The notes: a model not told the origin generated them from the sequence alone. Positions 15,648 through 23,799 are shown, counted from the stretch's first letter. The stretch: DNA of 44,327 nt from Streptomyces sp. NK15101 (GCF_020400725.1 NZ_JAINVG010000064.1:1-44327), one strand, 5' to 3'. Made by a program: numbers and translations.

Positions 15648-16781
15648 TCACCGCCCCTTCGGCAGGCCGAGGATGCGCTCGGCGACGATGTCGCGCTGGA
15701 TCTGGGACGTGCCGGCCGCGATCGTGTACGAGAGCGAGGACAGCCGGTCGAGGTTCCAGTCGCGGCCGAGGTCGAGCGCGTCGGGGCCCAGGACGGCGGC
15801 GGCCGCGTCGTACAGCTCCTGGCGGGCGTGCGAGTAGTGCAGTTTGAAGACGGAGCCGCCCGCGCCGGGGACCCCGCCGGTGGCCTGGGCCTCGCTGACG
15901 TTGGCCTGGACGATCCGCCAGAGGGCCTGGAACTCGGCGGAGAGCCTGCCGAGCCGGCGCCGCAGGACGGGATCGTCCCAGGTGCCGTCCTTCCGGGCGG
16001 TGCGGGCGAGTTCGCCGAGGAGGCGGCGGCAGGCGACGACCTCGCCGACGAAGGCGGTGCCGCGTTCGAAGGAGAGCGTGACCATGGTGACGCGCCAGCC
16101 GTCGTTCTCCTCCCCCACCCGGTTCGCGACGGGCACTCGCACCTCGTCGAGGAAGACCTCGGCGAACTCGGTCGATCCGGCGAGGGTGCGCAGCGGCCGC
16201 ACGGTGATGCCGGGGGCGTCCATGGGCATGGCGAGCCAGGTGATGCCCCGGTGCCTGGGGGCCGTCGGGTCGGTGCGGACGAGGAGTTCGCACCAGTCGG
16301 CGACCTCGGCGTGCGAGGTCCAGATCTTCTGTCCGGTGACGACGTACGCGTCTCCGTCCCGTACCGCCCGGGTGCGGAGGGAGGCGAGGTCGGACCCGGC
16401 GTCGGGTTCGCTGAAGCCCTGGCACCAGACCTCGTCGCCGCGCAGGATCGGCGGCAGCCAGCGCTCGCGCTGCGCGGCCGTGCCCTCGGCGGCGACGGTG
16501 GGGCCGGCGTGGAGCAGGCCGACGAAGTTGGCCCCGACGTAGGGCGCCCCGGCGAGTTCGGTCTCCTCCAGGAAGATGAGGCGCTGGGTCGGGGAGGCGT
16601 CCCAGTGGGTGTCGGCGTATCCGGCGTCGTACAGGCGGCGTTGCCAGCCGCAGTCGTAGGCGCGGCGGGCGGGCCAGTCGAGCGGGTCGGGGCGTTCGGG
16701 GAGGCCGGGCAGGGTGACGGCGAGCCATTCCCGCAGGCGGGCGCGGTAGGCCTCCTCCTCTTCGGTGCAGGAGAGGTCCAT
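15648..16781 (-). CDS. Acyl-CoA dehydrogenase, long subunit (FadE-type)
   Basis: Protein of 377 aa. It shows the canonical ACAD middle-domain motifs QGFSEPDAGSDLASLRTRA and VTGQKIWTSHAEVADWCELL, and the C-terminal SLSYTIAAGTSQIQRDIVAE, in which IAAGTSQIQ replaces the YEGT of mammalian enzymes. It is therefore likely to be one half of a heteromeric ACAD with the 305-aa protein encoded next. The ATG at 16781 overlaps the TGA of the upstream amidohydrolase gene by one base, so the three genes form a tightly coupled operon read from the operator at 17988. It probably introduces a double bond into a CoA-activated cyclic or branched acid. Confidence 0.93.
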   Translation of the reverse strand: MDLSCTEEEEAYRARLREWLAVTLPGLPERPDPLDWPARRAYDCGWQRRLYDAGYADTHWDASPTQRLIFLEETELAGAPYVGANFVGLLHAGPTVAAEGTAAQRERWLPPILRGDEVWCQGFSEPDAGSDLASLRTRAVRDGDAYVVTGQKIWTSHAEVADWCELLVRTDPTAPRHRGITWLAMPMDAPGITVRPLRTLAGSTEFAEVFLDEVRVPVANRVGEENDGWRVTMVTLSFERGTAFVGEVVACRRLLGELARTARKDGTWDDPVLRRRLGRLSAEFQALWRIVQANVSEAQATGGVPGAGGSVFKLHYSHARQELYDAAAAVLGPDALDLGRDWNLDRLSSLSYTIAAGTSQIQRDIVAERILGLPKGR

Positions 16782-17971
16782 CAGACGATGTCCAGGTCCA
16801 GCATGCGGATGGCGTTGCCGCGCATGAGTTTGTAGACCGTCTCGTCGTCGAGGCCGCGGACGTGGTCGAGGGCGACCTCCTTGGTGTGCGGGAAGGTCGA
16901 GTCGACGTGCGGGTAGTCGGTCTCGAAGGTGGCGTTGTCCCTGCCGACCACGTCCAGCGAGGCGATGCCGTGCTTGTCGCGGAAGAAGCAGCAGAAGATC
17001 TGCCGGTAGTAGTACGTGGACGGCGGCTCGGGGATCAGGCCGCGGACGCCGCCCCAGGCGCGGTGCTCCTCCCAGACGTCGTCGGCGCGTTCGAGGGCGT
17101 ACGGGATCCAGCCCATCTGGCCTTCGCTGTAGGCGAGCTTGAGCCGGGGGAACTTGACGAGGACGCCGCTGAAGAGGAAGTCCATCATCGAGGCCATGGC
17201 GTTGTTGAAGCTCAGCGAGGCCTGGACGGCGGGCGGGGCGTCGGGGGAGGCGGCGGGCATCTGGCTGCTGGAGCCGATGTGCATGTTCACCACCGTCCCG
17301 GTCTCCTGGCAGACGGCGAAGAACGGGTCCCAGTGGCCGGAGTGGATCGACGGAAGGCCGAGGTGGGTGGGGATCTCGGAGAAGGTGACGGCCTTCACCC
17401 CCCGGGCGGCGTTGCGGCGGATCTCGGCGACGGCGAGGTCGATGTCCCAGAGCGGGATGATGCAGAGCGGGATGAGCCGGCCGCCGCTGTCGCCGCACCA
17501 CTCCTCGACCATCCAGTCGTTGTAGGCGCGGACGCAGGCGAGGGCGACCTCCTTGTCGCGGGCCTCGGCGAAGGTCTGGCCGCAGAAGCGGGGGAAGGTG
17601 GGGAAGCAGAGGGAGGCCTCGACGTGGTTGAGGTCCATGTCGGCGAGGCGGGCCTTCGGGTCCCAGCAGCCGCGCCGCATCTCCTCCCGCGTGATCCCCT
17701 CCAGGGTCATGTCGTCGCGGTCGAAGCCGACGGCGGCGATGTTGCGCTTGTACGGGAACTTGAGGTCCTCGTAGATCCACCAGTCGGTGGGCGGGCCTTC
17801 GGGGTCCATCGTGATCTGGTACTTGCCGGCGACGTAGGCGAGCTCGCCGATGCCGGCCGTGAGGGGGCGGGGACCACGGTCGCGGTACTTCTTCGGGAGC
17901 CAGGTCTCGAAGAGGTGGGCGGGCTCGATCACGTGGTCGTCGACGCTGATGATGCGGGGCAGTTCCGTCAT
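16781..17971 (-). CDS. Amidohydrolase-2 family protein (TIM-barrel, ACMSD-like)
   Basis: Protein of 396 aa. N-terminal IISVDDHVIEP gives the D-x-H metal motif. Further barrel-end residues are in VNMHIGSSSQ, and the C-terminal FETDYPHVDSTFP carries the conserved Asp of the ACMSD/amidohydrolase-2 family. Family members hydrolyse C-C or C-N bonds or decarboxylate; in actinobacterial acid- and steroid-degradation clusters they often accompany FadE pairs. GGAGAAGG precedes ATG 17971, and the operator 17988-18004 lies 16 bp upstream. It is first in a three-gene operon. The substrate is unknown. Confidence 0.9.
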   Translation of the reverse strand: MTELPRIISVDDHVIEPAHLFETWLPKKYRDRGPRPLTAGIGELAYVAGKYQITMDPEGPPTDWWIYEDLKFPYKRNIAAVGFDRDDMTLEGITREEMRRGCWDPKARLADMDLNHVEASLCFPTFPRFCGQTFAEARDKEVALACVRAYNDWMVEEWCGDSGGRLIPLCIIPLWDIDLAVAEIRRNAARGVKAVTFSEIPTHLGLPSIHSGHWDPFFAVCQETGTVVNMHIGSSSQMPAASPDAPPAVQASLSFNNAMASMMDFLFSGVLVKFPRLKLAYSEGQMGWIPYALERADDVWEEHRAWGGVRGLIPEPPSTYYYRQIFCCFFRDKHGIASLDVVGRDNATFETDYPHVDSTFPHTKEVALDHVRGLDDETVYKLMRGNAIRMLDLDIV

Positions 17972-17987
17972 GGAGCCTTCTCCATTT

Positions 17988-18004
17988 TCTGATGACCCGT
18001 CAGA
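17988..18004. promoter_or_regulatory. 17-bp palindromic operator, site 3 (amidohydrolase/ACAD operon)
   Basis: TCTGATGACCCGTCAGA has perfect outer arms (TCTGA/TCAGA) of the shared palindrome. It lies 16 bp upstream of the amidohydrolase start, and its centre is 86 bp from that of site 4 in the same divergent promoter region. Confidence 0.75.
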
Positions 18005-18073
18005 TCCGATGGCATCAGGCTAGCCCCGCACCCCTGGACCGACAAGCGCCGGACCTCTACGCTCACCGCACCA

Positions 18074-18090
18074 TCTGACGGAACGTCAGC
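18074..18090. promoter_or_regulatory. 17-bp palindromic operator, site 4 (acyl-CoA ligase)
   Basis: TCTGACGGAACGTCAGC matches the consensus at 15 of 17 positions and ends 15 bp before ATG 18106, overlapping the likely transcription start or leader of the ligase gene. Confidence 0.75.
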
Positions 18091-18105
18091 AATGAGGAGT
18101 ACGGG

Positions 18106-19614
18106 ATGAATGAGACCGCACACACGCTCGGCGAGTCCCGCACGCTCTGGGAGCTCGTCGAGCGCCGCGCCGCCCTCACCCCCGACCGGCCCGTCCTCCT
18201 CCAGGACGACCGCGTCCTCACCTTCGGCGGCCTCCGCGAGCGTGCCGAGCGCTGCGCCGCCGGCCTCCACGGAATGGGCGTGCGCCCCGGCACGGTGGTC
18301 GCCTGGCAGCTGCCCACCCGCATCGAGACCGCCGTGCTCTCCTTCGCGCTCGCCCGCATCGGCGCCGTGCAGTCCCCGGTGATCCCCTTCCACCGGGACA
18401 AGGAGGTCGGCTTCGCGCTGCGCGAGTCGAAGGCCGAGTTCTTCGCGGTCCCCGGAATCTGGCGCGGATTCGACCATGCGGAGATGGCGAGGAGGCTCGG
18501 CGCGCGCGGGATCTTCGAGGCCTACGAGGAGCTGCCCGACGGCGACCCGGCCGTCCTGCCCCCGCCGCCCGCCTCCGGCACCGACGTCCGCTGGATCTAC
18601 TGGACCTCCGGCACCACCTCCGATCCCAAGGGCGTCCTGCACACCGACCGCTCGCTGCTCGCCGGCGGCTCCTGCCTCGCCCACGCCCTCCGGCTGACGG
18701 CCGAGGACGTCGGCTCGATGGCCTTCCCGTACGCGCACATCGCCGGGCCCGACTACACGGTGATGCTCCTGTTGTACGGATTCCCGGCCGTGATGTTCGA
18801 ACAGTTCGCGCTGCCGGAGGCGCTCGACGCGTACAACCGGCACGGCGTGACCGTCGCCGGCGGCTCCACCGCCTTCTACTCGATGTTCCTCGCCGAGCAG
18901 CGCAAGCAGCCGGGAAAGCCCGTCATCCCCACCCTCCGCCTGCTGGCGGGCGGCGGCGCGCCCAAGCCGCCGGAGATCTACCACGCGGTGCGCGAGGAGC
19001 TGGGCTGCCAGCTCACCCACGGGTACGGCATGACCGAGGTCCCCATGATCACGATGGGCGCCCCCGACGACACCGTCGAGAACCTCGCCACGACCGAGGG
19101 CCGTCCGCCCGCCGGCATGGAGATCCGAATCACCGGCGACGGCGAGGTCCGGCTCCGCGGCGAGGCCGTCTGCCAGGGCTATCTCGACCCGGCGCAGACG
19201 GCCGCCGCCTTCGACGAGGACGGCTTCCTCGTCACCGGCGACGTCGGGCACCTCACGCCCACCGGCCACCTCGTGCTCACGGGCCGGATCAAGGACATCA
19301 TCATCCGAAAGGGAGAGAACATCTCGGCCAAGGAGATCGAGGACCTCCTCCACCGGCACCCGGACGTGGGCGACGCCGCCGTCATAGGCCTCCCGGACGC
19401 CGAGCGCGGCGAACGCGTCTGCGCCGTCGTCGAACAGCCCCCGGGCGCCGCCCCGCTCGGTCTCCCACAGGTCACGGCCTTCCTGCGGGAGGCCGGGCTC
19501 TCCGTCCACAAGCTGCCGGAACAGCTGGAGGTGGTGGACGCGCTCCCCCGCAACGAGACCCTGCGCAAAGTGCTGAAGTACAAGCTCAGGGAGCGATTCG
19601 GCCCGGCTCGGTGA
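18106..19614 (+). CDS. Acyl-CoA ligase (AMP-forming; cyclohexanecarboxylate-CoA ligase-like)
   Basis: Protein of 502 aa of the ANL superfamily. The P-loop YWTSGTTSDPKGV is at about 166-177. A5-type GYGMTEVPM, A7/A8-type TGDVGHLTPTGHLVLTGRIK and IIIRKGENISAKEIEDLL, and the C-terminal LPRNETLRKVLKYKL with the catalytic lysine are present. Length and motif variants resemble ligases annotated as AliA-type (cyclohexane-1-carboxylate), but fatty or aromatic acids are possible. It would start the pathway by making an acyl-CoA for the divergent ACAD operon. ATGAGGAG precedes the start. The 3' end overlaps the convergent STAS gene by 29 bp. Confidence 0.92.
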   Translation: MNETAHTLGESRTLWELVERRAALTPDRPVLLQDDRVLTFGGLRERAERCAAGLHGMGVRPGTVVAWQLPTRIETAVLSFALARIGAVQSPVIPFHRDKEVGFALRESKAEFFAVPGIWRGFDHAEMARRLGARGIFEAYEELPDGDPAVLPPPPASGTDVRWIYWTSGTTSDPKGVLHTDRSLLAGGSCLAHALRLTAEDVGSMAFPYAHIAGPDYTVMLLLYGFPAVMFEQFALPEALDAYNRHGVTVAGGSTAFYSMFLAEQRKQPGKPVIPTLRLLAGGGAPKPPEIYHAVREELGCQLTHGYGMTEVPMITMGAPDDTVENLATTEGRPPAGMEIRITGDGEVRLRGEAVCQGYLDPAQTAAAFDEDGFLVTGDVGHLTPTGHLVLTGRIKDIIIRKGENISAKEIEDLLHRHPDVGDAAVIGLPDAERGERVCAVVEQPPGAAPLGLPQVTAFLREAGLSVHKLPEQLEVVDALPRNETLRKVLKYKLRERFGPAR

Positions 19615-19981
19615 GCGTCGCCCCCGGCACGTCCTCGTACACGTCGAAGAGGCGCTGCACGCCCAGCGCGGAGAGCACCCGGCCGACGTGGCCCTCCCCG
19701 TCCGCCCGCTGCTCCGGCAGGATCAGGCGCAGCCGGCCGCCGCACGAGCGGAGCAGGCGGCGGGACGCGATCAGCACGCCGACGCCGCTGGAATCGCAGA
19801 ACCGCACGGCGGACAGGTCGATGACCAGGTCGTGCCGGCCGCCCGCGACGGCGTCGTGGACGCGGCGGCGTATCCGGGGAGAGGTGACCAGGTCCACTTC
19901 ACCCCGGACACGGAGAACCGTCCAGGAGCCGTGCTCGTCCTCGTCGACCTCGATCGTCGTCACGGACGCCGCCTGCCCCAC
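19586..19981 (-). CDS. STAS-domain anti-sigma factor antagonist (SpoIIAA/RsbV-like)
   Basis: Protein of 131 aa. The STAS fold is clear: VLRVRGEVDLVTSPRIRRRV, then the phosphorylation segment DLSAVRFCDSSGVGVLIASR with Ser64/Ser65. Such proteins bind RsbW-type kinases when dephosphorylated and free a sigma factor. It is divergent from the sigma/anti-sigma pair at 20134-21980, and an RsbW-like protein is encoded at 13930, but which partners it uses cannot be told. The start is taken at 19981 (GTG); its C-terminal coding end overlaps the ligase gene. Confidence 0.9.
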   Translation of the reverse strand: MGQAASVTTIEVDEDEHGSWTVLRVRGEVDLVTSPRIRRRVHDAVAGGRHDLVIDLSAVRFCDSSGVGVLIASRRLLRSCGGRLRLILPEQRADGEGHVGRVLSALGVQRLFDVYEDVPGATLTEPGRIAP

Positions 19982-20133
19982 CGGGAGGCGCCGAAACCCT
20001 TGGACGCGGGGATGACGCTTTCCTTACCATCCGCATCCGCGTCAAGGGCGCACTTGCGGCAAACAGGCGTGCGTTGTCGGAGCGGCCCATTACTTTGGAG
20101 GAGACCGGGGATCCAGGAGGGGCGGAGGGCCGC

Positions 20134-20715
20134 ATGGCGATGGACACACCACCGCGCTGGGACCGCAGGATGCAGCAGCGGCTGGCGCGCGGGGAGGCCG
20201 CCGCCCTCGGCGAGTTCTACGACCGGTTCGCCGCCCTGGTGCACAGCCTCGCCCACCGGGTCCTCGACGACGACGCGGCGGCCGACCAGGTCACACGCGA
20301 GGTCTTCGGCTACATCTGGGAGAACCCCGACTCCTACGACCCCAAGCAGGGCAACATGCGCTCGTGGGTCGCCAAGCTGACCCAGCGGCAGGCCGTGCAC
20401 CGGCTGCGGCAGGCCGAGGCCCTGGCGTTCGCGGAGACGGGCCTCGGCTCCGCCGAGGAGCTGGAGCAGAAGGTCCACCGGGCCACGGTCGCCGCCCGCG
20501 CCGACTACATCGTGACCTCCATGCCGGCGCCGCTCCGGAAGGCGCTCGAACTGGCGTACTTCCAGCGCCGCGACTACCGCCAGACCGCCGCCGACCTCGG
20601 CGTCACCGAGGACGAGGCCCGCCGGCGCCTCCGGCTGGGGCTCCAGCTGCTCTCCTCCGCGCACGCCCGCCCCCTCGAAGGGTCCTCGCCGCCCGGCTAC
20701 GGACGGCCGCTGTGA
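20134..20715 (+). CDS. ECF-type sigma-70 family RNA polymerase sigma factor
   Basis: Protein of 193 aa. Region 2 runs through LGEFYDRFAALVHSLAHRVL, DQVTREVFGYIWENPDSYDP and GNMRSWVAKLTQRQAVHRLR. Region 4 is MPAPLRKALELAYFQRRDYR followed by TAADLGVTEDEARRRLRLGL. This is the two-domain layout of ECF sigmas. ATG 20134 is chosen for GGAGGG at 4-nt spacing; the frame is open to 20074. The stop overlaps the GTG of the next gene (GTGA), which is its likely anti-sigma factor, so the two are translationally coupled. Confidence 0.9.
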   Translation: MAMDTPPRWDRRMQQRLARGEAAALGEFYDRFAALVHSLAHRVLDDDAAADQVTREVFGYIWENPDSYDPKQGNMRSWVAKLTQRQAVHRLRQAEALAFAETGLGSAEELEQKVHRATVAARADYIVTSMPAPLRKALELAYFQRRDYRQTAADLGVTEDEARRRLRLGLQLLSSAHARPLEGSSPPGYGRPL

Positions 20716-21980
20716 CCGGGCCGGACGACGACGCGGACGACGTCGCACGCGCCCCCTGGATACCGGGGCCGCGCCGGGCGGCGGACGACCACGCGGACCT
20801 GACGGCGCGGCTGCCGGAGGTTCCGGGGGCGGAGGCGGAAGAAGCGGACATGGAGGAACCGGAGGAACCGGAAGTACCGGACCTCAGCCACAACGTGCTC
20901 AAGTCCCTCCTCGGGGCCTGGGCCCTTTCGGCGTGCTCCGCCGGCGAGACCAAGGCCGTCGAGAACCACCTCACGGCGTGCGCGCCCTGCGCCGACGAGG
21001 CCCTCCGGCTCCGCGACGCCGTCACGCTCCTCCACGAGGACCGCGACCTGGACCTCGACCCGCTGCTCCGCTCCCGGGTCCTGGAGAACTGCCTGGGCCG
21101 CCGCCCCGCCCGCATCCCCGTCCCCGACTGGGTCACGCCGTACGACGCGGAGACCGCCCGGCTCGACGCGCTCCTGAGGGACATCGGCGAGTCCGAGTGG
21201 CACGCGCCGGTACGGCTCAAGTGGTACGAGGAGGACCACGTCGTGCGCCGCAAGGCCACCGTCGCGGCGGTCATCGGCCACCTCCTGGCGGTGGACGGCC
21301 TGGTGTCGGCGGCGCTCGGCCTGGACGACCCGCTGGGCACGGCCCTGCCGGAACTGTCGCCGACGGAGCGGACGGAGGCCTTCTGGGCGGCGCTCGACCG
21401 GCCGCCGAACCGGTCCCTCCGGGGACCGTGGCGCGAGCAGTCGCACACGCTGATCCGGACGGTGGCCTTCGCGGGCCGGGGAGTGGCGGACCTCACCGTC
21501 ACCTACAAGGACTTCGCCCTGCCCCTCCGCGACTCGCTCCTGGAGCGGGCCTTCGAGTGCTGGCTGCACGCGGACGACATCGCGACCGCGGTGGCGTACC
21601 CGTACGCGCCGCCCAGCGGCCCGCACCTCCACGGCATGATCGACCTCGCGGCCCGGCTGCTTCCGGCGGCCCTCGCGAACCGCCGGCGAACGGGCCTGGC
21701 CGGTCCCGCCAAGGAGCTCGTCGCGGCCGGTGCGCCGGGCCGCTCGCTCCACCTGGAGGTGGAGGGCGCGGGCGGCGGCCACTGGTACATCTCCCTGGAC
21801 TCCCCGGCGGCGGTCGGCTCGCCGGAGCGGGCGGTGGCGCAGGTGGCGATGGACGGGGTCGAGTTCTGCCAGCTGGTGGCGGGGCACATCACGCCGGAGG
21901 AGGCGGCGGCGGGGCAGGACGGGGACCGCGAGGCCATCAAGGACGTCCTCTCCGCCACGGCGTCCTTGAGCCGCCTGTAG
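20712..21980 (+). CDS. Anti-sigma factor: zinc-finger (ZAS) fused to MDMPI/DinB-like domain
   Basis: Protein of 422 aa. Residues 1-55 are acidic and disordered. Residues 58-100 form a zinc-binding anti-sigma motif: H60, then H86-x3-C90-x2-C93 in ENHLTACAPCADE. Residues of about 140-330 resemble the N-terminal domain of mycothiol-dependent maleylpyruvate isomerase, with the three expected metal ligands visible as H190 (VIGHLLAVDG) and E282/H286 (FECWLHADDI). The C-terminal part resembles the associated sterol-carrier-like domain. No transmembrane helix is seen, so it acts in the cytoplasm. It presumably inhibits the preceding sigma factor and may sense a thiol or metal; the sensing role is inference. 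Confidence 0.85.
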   Translation: MTGPDDDADDVARAPWIPGPRRAADDHADLTARLPEVPGAEAEEADMEEPEEPEVPDLSHNVLKSLLGAWALSACSAGETKAVENHLTACAPCADEALRLRDAVTLLHEDRDLDLDPLLRSRVLENCLGRRPARIPVPDWVTPYDAETARLDALLRDIGESEWHAPVRLKWYEEDHVVRRKATVAAVIGHLLAVDGLVSAALGLDDPLGTALPELSPTERTEAFWAALDRPPNRSLRGPWREQSHTLIRTVAFAGRGVADLTVTYKDFALPLRDSLLERAFECWLHADDIATAVAYPYAPPSGPHLHGMIDLAARLLPAALANRRRTGLAGPAKELVAAGAPGRSLHLEVEGAGGGHWYISLDSPAAVGSPERAVAQVAMDGVEFCQLVAGHITPEEAAAGQDGDREAIKDVLSATASLSRL

Positions 21981-22078
21981 CCGCCCCGGACTCCCGCCCG
22001 CGGAACCCGCACTCACCTGGACGACGCCCCCGCGGGCGCCGCGCCCTGCTGGGCGGTGCCGCCGCCCCCGCCCGTTCG

Positions 22079-22405
22079 GGCCCGCGCCCGGCGGGGCGGT
22101 GCCCCTCCGCCACCTGCCGTGTGGGCAGTCGTCCCGCTGGGCGGGACGGGTGGGCACACGGGACGGCGCCCATAGCGGCGCCTCCGCGTTCCGCGCCTGG
22201 ACCCGCACCGCAAGGGGCGGCACACGTCCGGTGCGGGTCAGGGCGCGGGAGCCTGGGCCCGGCAAGGGGCGCCGTCCCGTTGCGCCCACCCTCCCCCGAG
22301 CTCTCGGCTCCGCTCGAGCAGGGGCCCCCTTGCCCCAGCGGAACGACCGCCCACAACGGGGGTGGGCGGGGGCGCCGTCCCGGCGGAACGACTGCCCACG
22401 ACGGG
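22079..22405 (-). repeat. Dispersed hairpin-rich repeat, copy B (inverted relative to copy A)
   Basis: The unit 22116-22358 (243 bp) reads, on the minus strand, almost identically to 4512-4754. It shares the end sequences, the GCCCCTTGCCGGGCCCAGGC core, the CTGCTCGAGCGGAGCCGAGA-type segment and the flank GGCAGGTGGCGGAGGGGCAC. The centre (about 22200-22240) differs most. A solo end copy lies at 22379-22405, mirroring that at 4463-4488. It occupies most of the 464-bp gap between the anti-sigma gene and purU; no gene was found in the rest of the gap. Confidence 0.85.
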
Positions 22406-22444
22406 GCGGGGGCGCCGGCCCGGGGGCGCGGGGGTTCGGGTGAG

Positions 22445-23296
22445 TTACCCGAAGACGACCGTGCGGCGGCCGTTCAGGAGGATCCGGCGTTCCGCGTGCC
22501 ACTTGACCGCCCGCGCCAGCGCCTGGCACTCCACGTCCCGCCCGATCGCCACCAGCTGGTCCGGCGTCACCTCGTGGCCGACGCGCTCGACCTCCTGCTC
22601 GATGATCGGGCCCTCGTCGAGGTCGGCCGTCACGTAGTGCGCGGTCGCGCCGATGAGCTTCACGCCGCGGGCGTGCGCCTGGTGGTAGGGCTTGGCGCCC
22701 TTGAAGCTGGGGAGGAAGGAGTGGTGGATGTTGATGATCCGGCCGGAGAGCTGCTTGCACAGGTCGTCGGAGAGGACCTGCATGTAGCGGGCCAGGACGA
22801 CCAGCTCGACGTTCTCCGAGCGGACGAGGTCGAGGAGCTCCGCTTCCGCCTCCGGCTTGGTCTCCTTCGTCACCGGGATGTGCCGGAACGGGATCCCGTA
22901 CGAGCCCACCAGCTCCTCGAAGTCCGTGTGGTTGGAGACGACCGCGACGATCTCCACCGGCAGCGCCCCGATCCGCGACCGGAAGAGCAGGTCGTTCAGG
23001 CAGTGGCCGAACTTGGAGACCATGAGCACGACCCGCATGGGCTGGTCGGCGCGGTTGATCTGCCAGTCCATGGCGAAGGAGTCGCCGACGGCGGCGAAGC
23101 TCGCCCGGAGCTTGTCGACCGTCACCGGCGCCTCGGCGGAGAAGTGGACCCGCATGAAGAAGAGACCCGTGTCACGGTCTCCGAACTGCTGGCTGTCCTC
23201 GATGTTGCACCCGGTGATGAAGAGGTAGCTCGACACGGCGTGCACGATGCCCTGCTTGTCGGGGCACGAGAGGGTGAGGACGTACTGGTCGGTCAT
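22445..23296 (-). CDS. purU: Formyltetrahydrofolate deformylase
   Basis: Protein of 283 aa, full length for PurU. Residues 1-80 are an ACT domain (YVLTLSCPDKQGIVHAVSSY). The rest is a formyltransferase-like catalytic domain with INIHHSFLPSFKGAKPYHQA and TAHYVTADLDEGPIIEQEV, containing the Asn-His-Asp catalytic set. It hydrolyses 10-formyl-THF to THF and formate, balancing one-carbon pools. The start at 23296 is ATG. It is probably a single gene; its upstream neighbour on the same strand ends 59 bp away. Confidence 0.96.
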   Translation of the reverse strand: MTDQYVLTLSCPDKQGIVHAVSSYLFITGCNIEDSQQFGDRDTGLFFMRVHFSAEAPVTVDKLRASFAAVGDSFAMDWQINRADQPMRVVLMVSKFGHCLNDLLFRSRIGALPVEIVAVVSNHTDFEELVGSYGIPFRHIPVTKETKPEAEAELLDLVRSENVELVVLARYMQVLSDDLCKQLSGRIINIHHSFLPSFKGAKPYHQAHARGVKLIGATAHYVTADLDEGPIIEQEVERVGHEVTPDQLVAIGRDVECQALARAVKWHAERRILLNGRRTVVFG

Positions 23297-23355
23297 CCTG
23301 TCAGCCTGCCATACGACGCCCGGCCGGGAGGCCGGCGTCCGTCAGGCGGAACGCC

Positions 23356-23799
23356 TCAGGACCGGGTCATGATACGCAGCACGTCGAGGGAGCGCGGGGG
23401 CGCGTCCGGGTCATCGCCGTCGGCCTGCGCCATCCGTACGTGTGCCTCGCGTGCGGCGCGGACGGCTTCCGGCCAGCCGGGATGGGCGACGTAGGCGGTG
23501 ACGGGGGCGTCGGGTCCGACCTGGTGCATGATCCGCAGCACCCGGAGGACGGCGACGTCGACGAGGGCGGCCTCGCCGGAGTCCCGGAAGATCGCGCCGA
23601 CGTACTTCTCGGCGGACCAGTTGTCGAGCCAGGTGTCCTCGACGAGGCGGTAGACGGCGTCGGTGACGTCGCCGTACCCCTCCTGGCCGGTCAGCCAGGT
23701 CGTCTCGTGGAACACGGGGTCGGAGAGCATGTGCAGCGCCGAGCGCACGTTGCTGCGCCAGCGCCACCACGGCATGTCGTTGAGCGGCATGCCGCCCAT
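23356..23799 (-). CDS. Conserved actinobacterial protein of unknown function
   Basis: Protein of about 147 aa from ATG 23799 (MGGMPLNDMPWWRWRSNVRS); a GTG at 23871 would add 24 low-complexity residues coded by a short CCGGT-rich repeat. The core contains LHMLSDPVFHETTWLTGQEG, GDVTDAVYRLVEDTWLDNWS and LVDVAVLRVLRIMHQVGPDA, a pattern I associate with a conserved Streptomyces hypothetical. It is rich in Trp and acidic residues and has no signal or TM segment. No function can be assigned. It lies upstream of purU on the same strand. Confidence 0.8.
   Translation of the reverse strand: MGGMPLNDMPWWRWRSNVRSALHMLSDPVFHETTWLTGQEGYGDVTDAVYRLVEDTWLDNWSAEKYVGAIFRDSGEAALVDVAVLRVLRIMHQVGPDAPVTAYVAHPGWPEAVRAAREAHVRMAQADGDDPDAPPRSLDVLRIMTRS

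Noticed and set aside
15648..17780. A 710-codon fused frame joining the amidohydrolase region and the long ACAD
   Set aside because: The N-terminal 333 codons are out of frame with the amidohydrolase and have shadow composition. The real ACAD starts at 16781, overlapping the amidohydrolase stop.
10322..19614. Reading the catabolic island as an antibiotic biosynthesis cluster
   Set aside because: There are no polyketide, NRPS, terpene or RiPP core genes; the enzymes fit acid activation and beta-oxidation.
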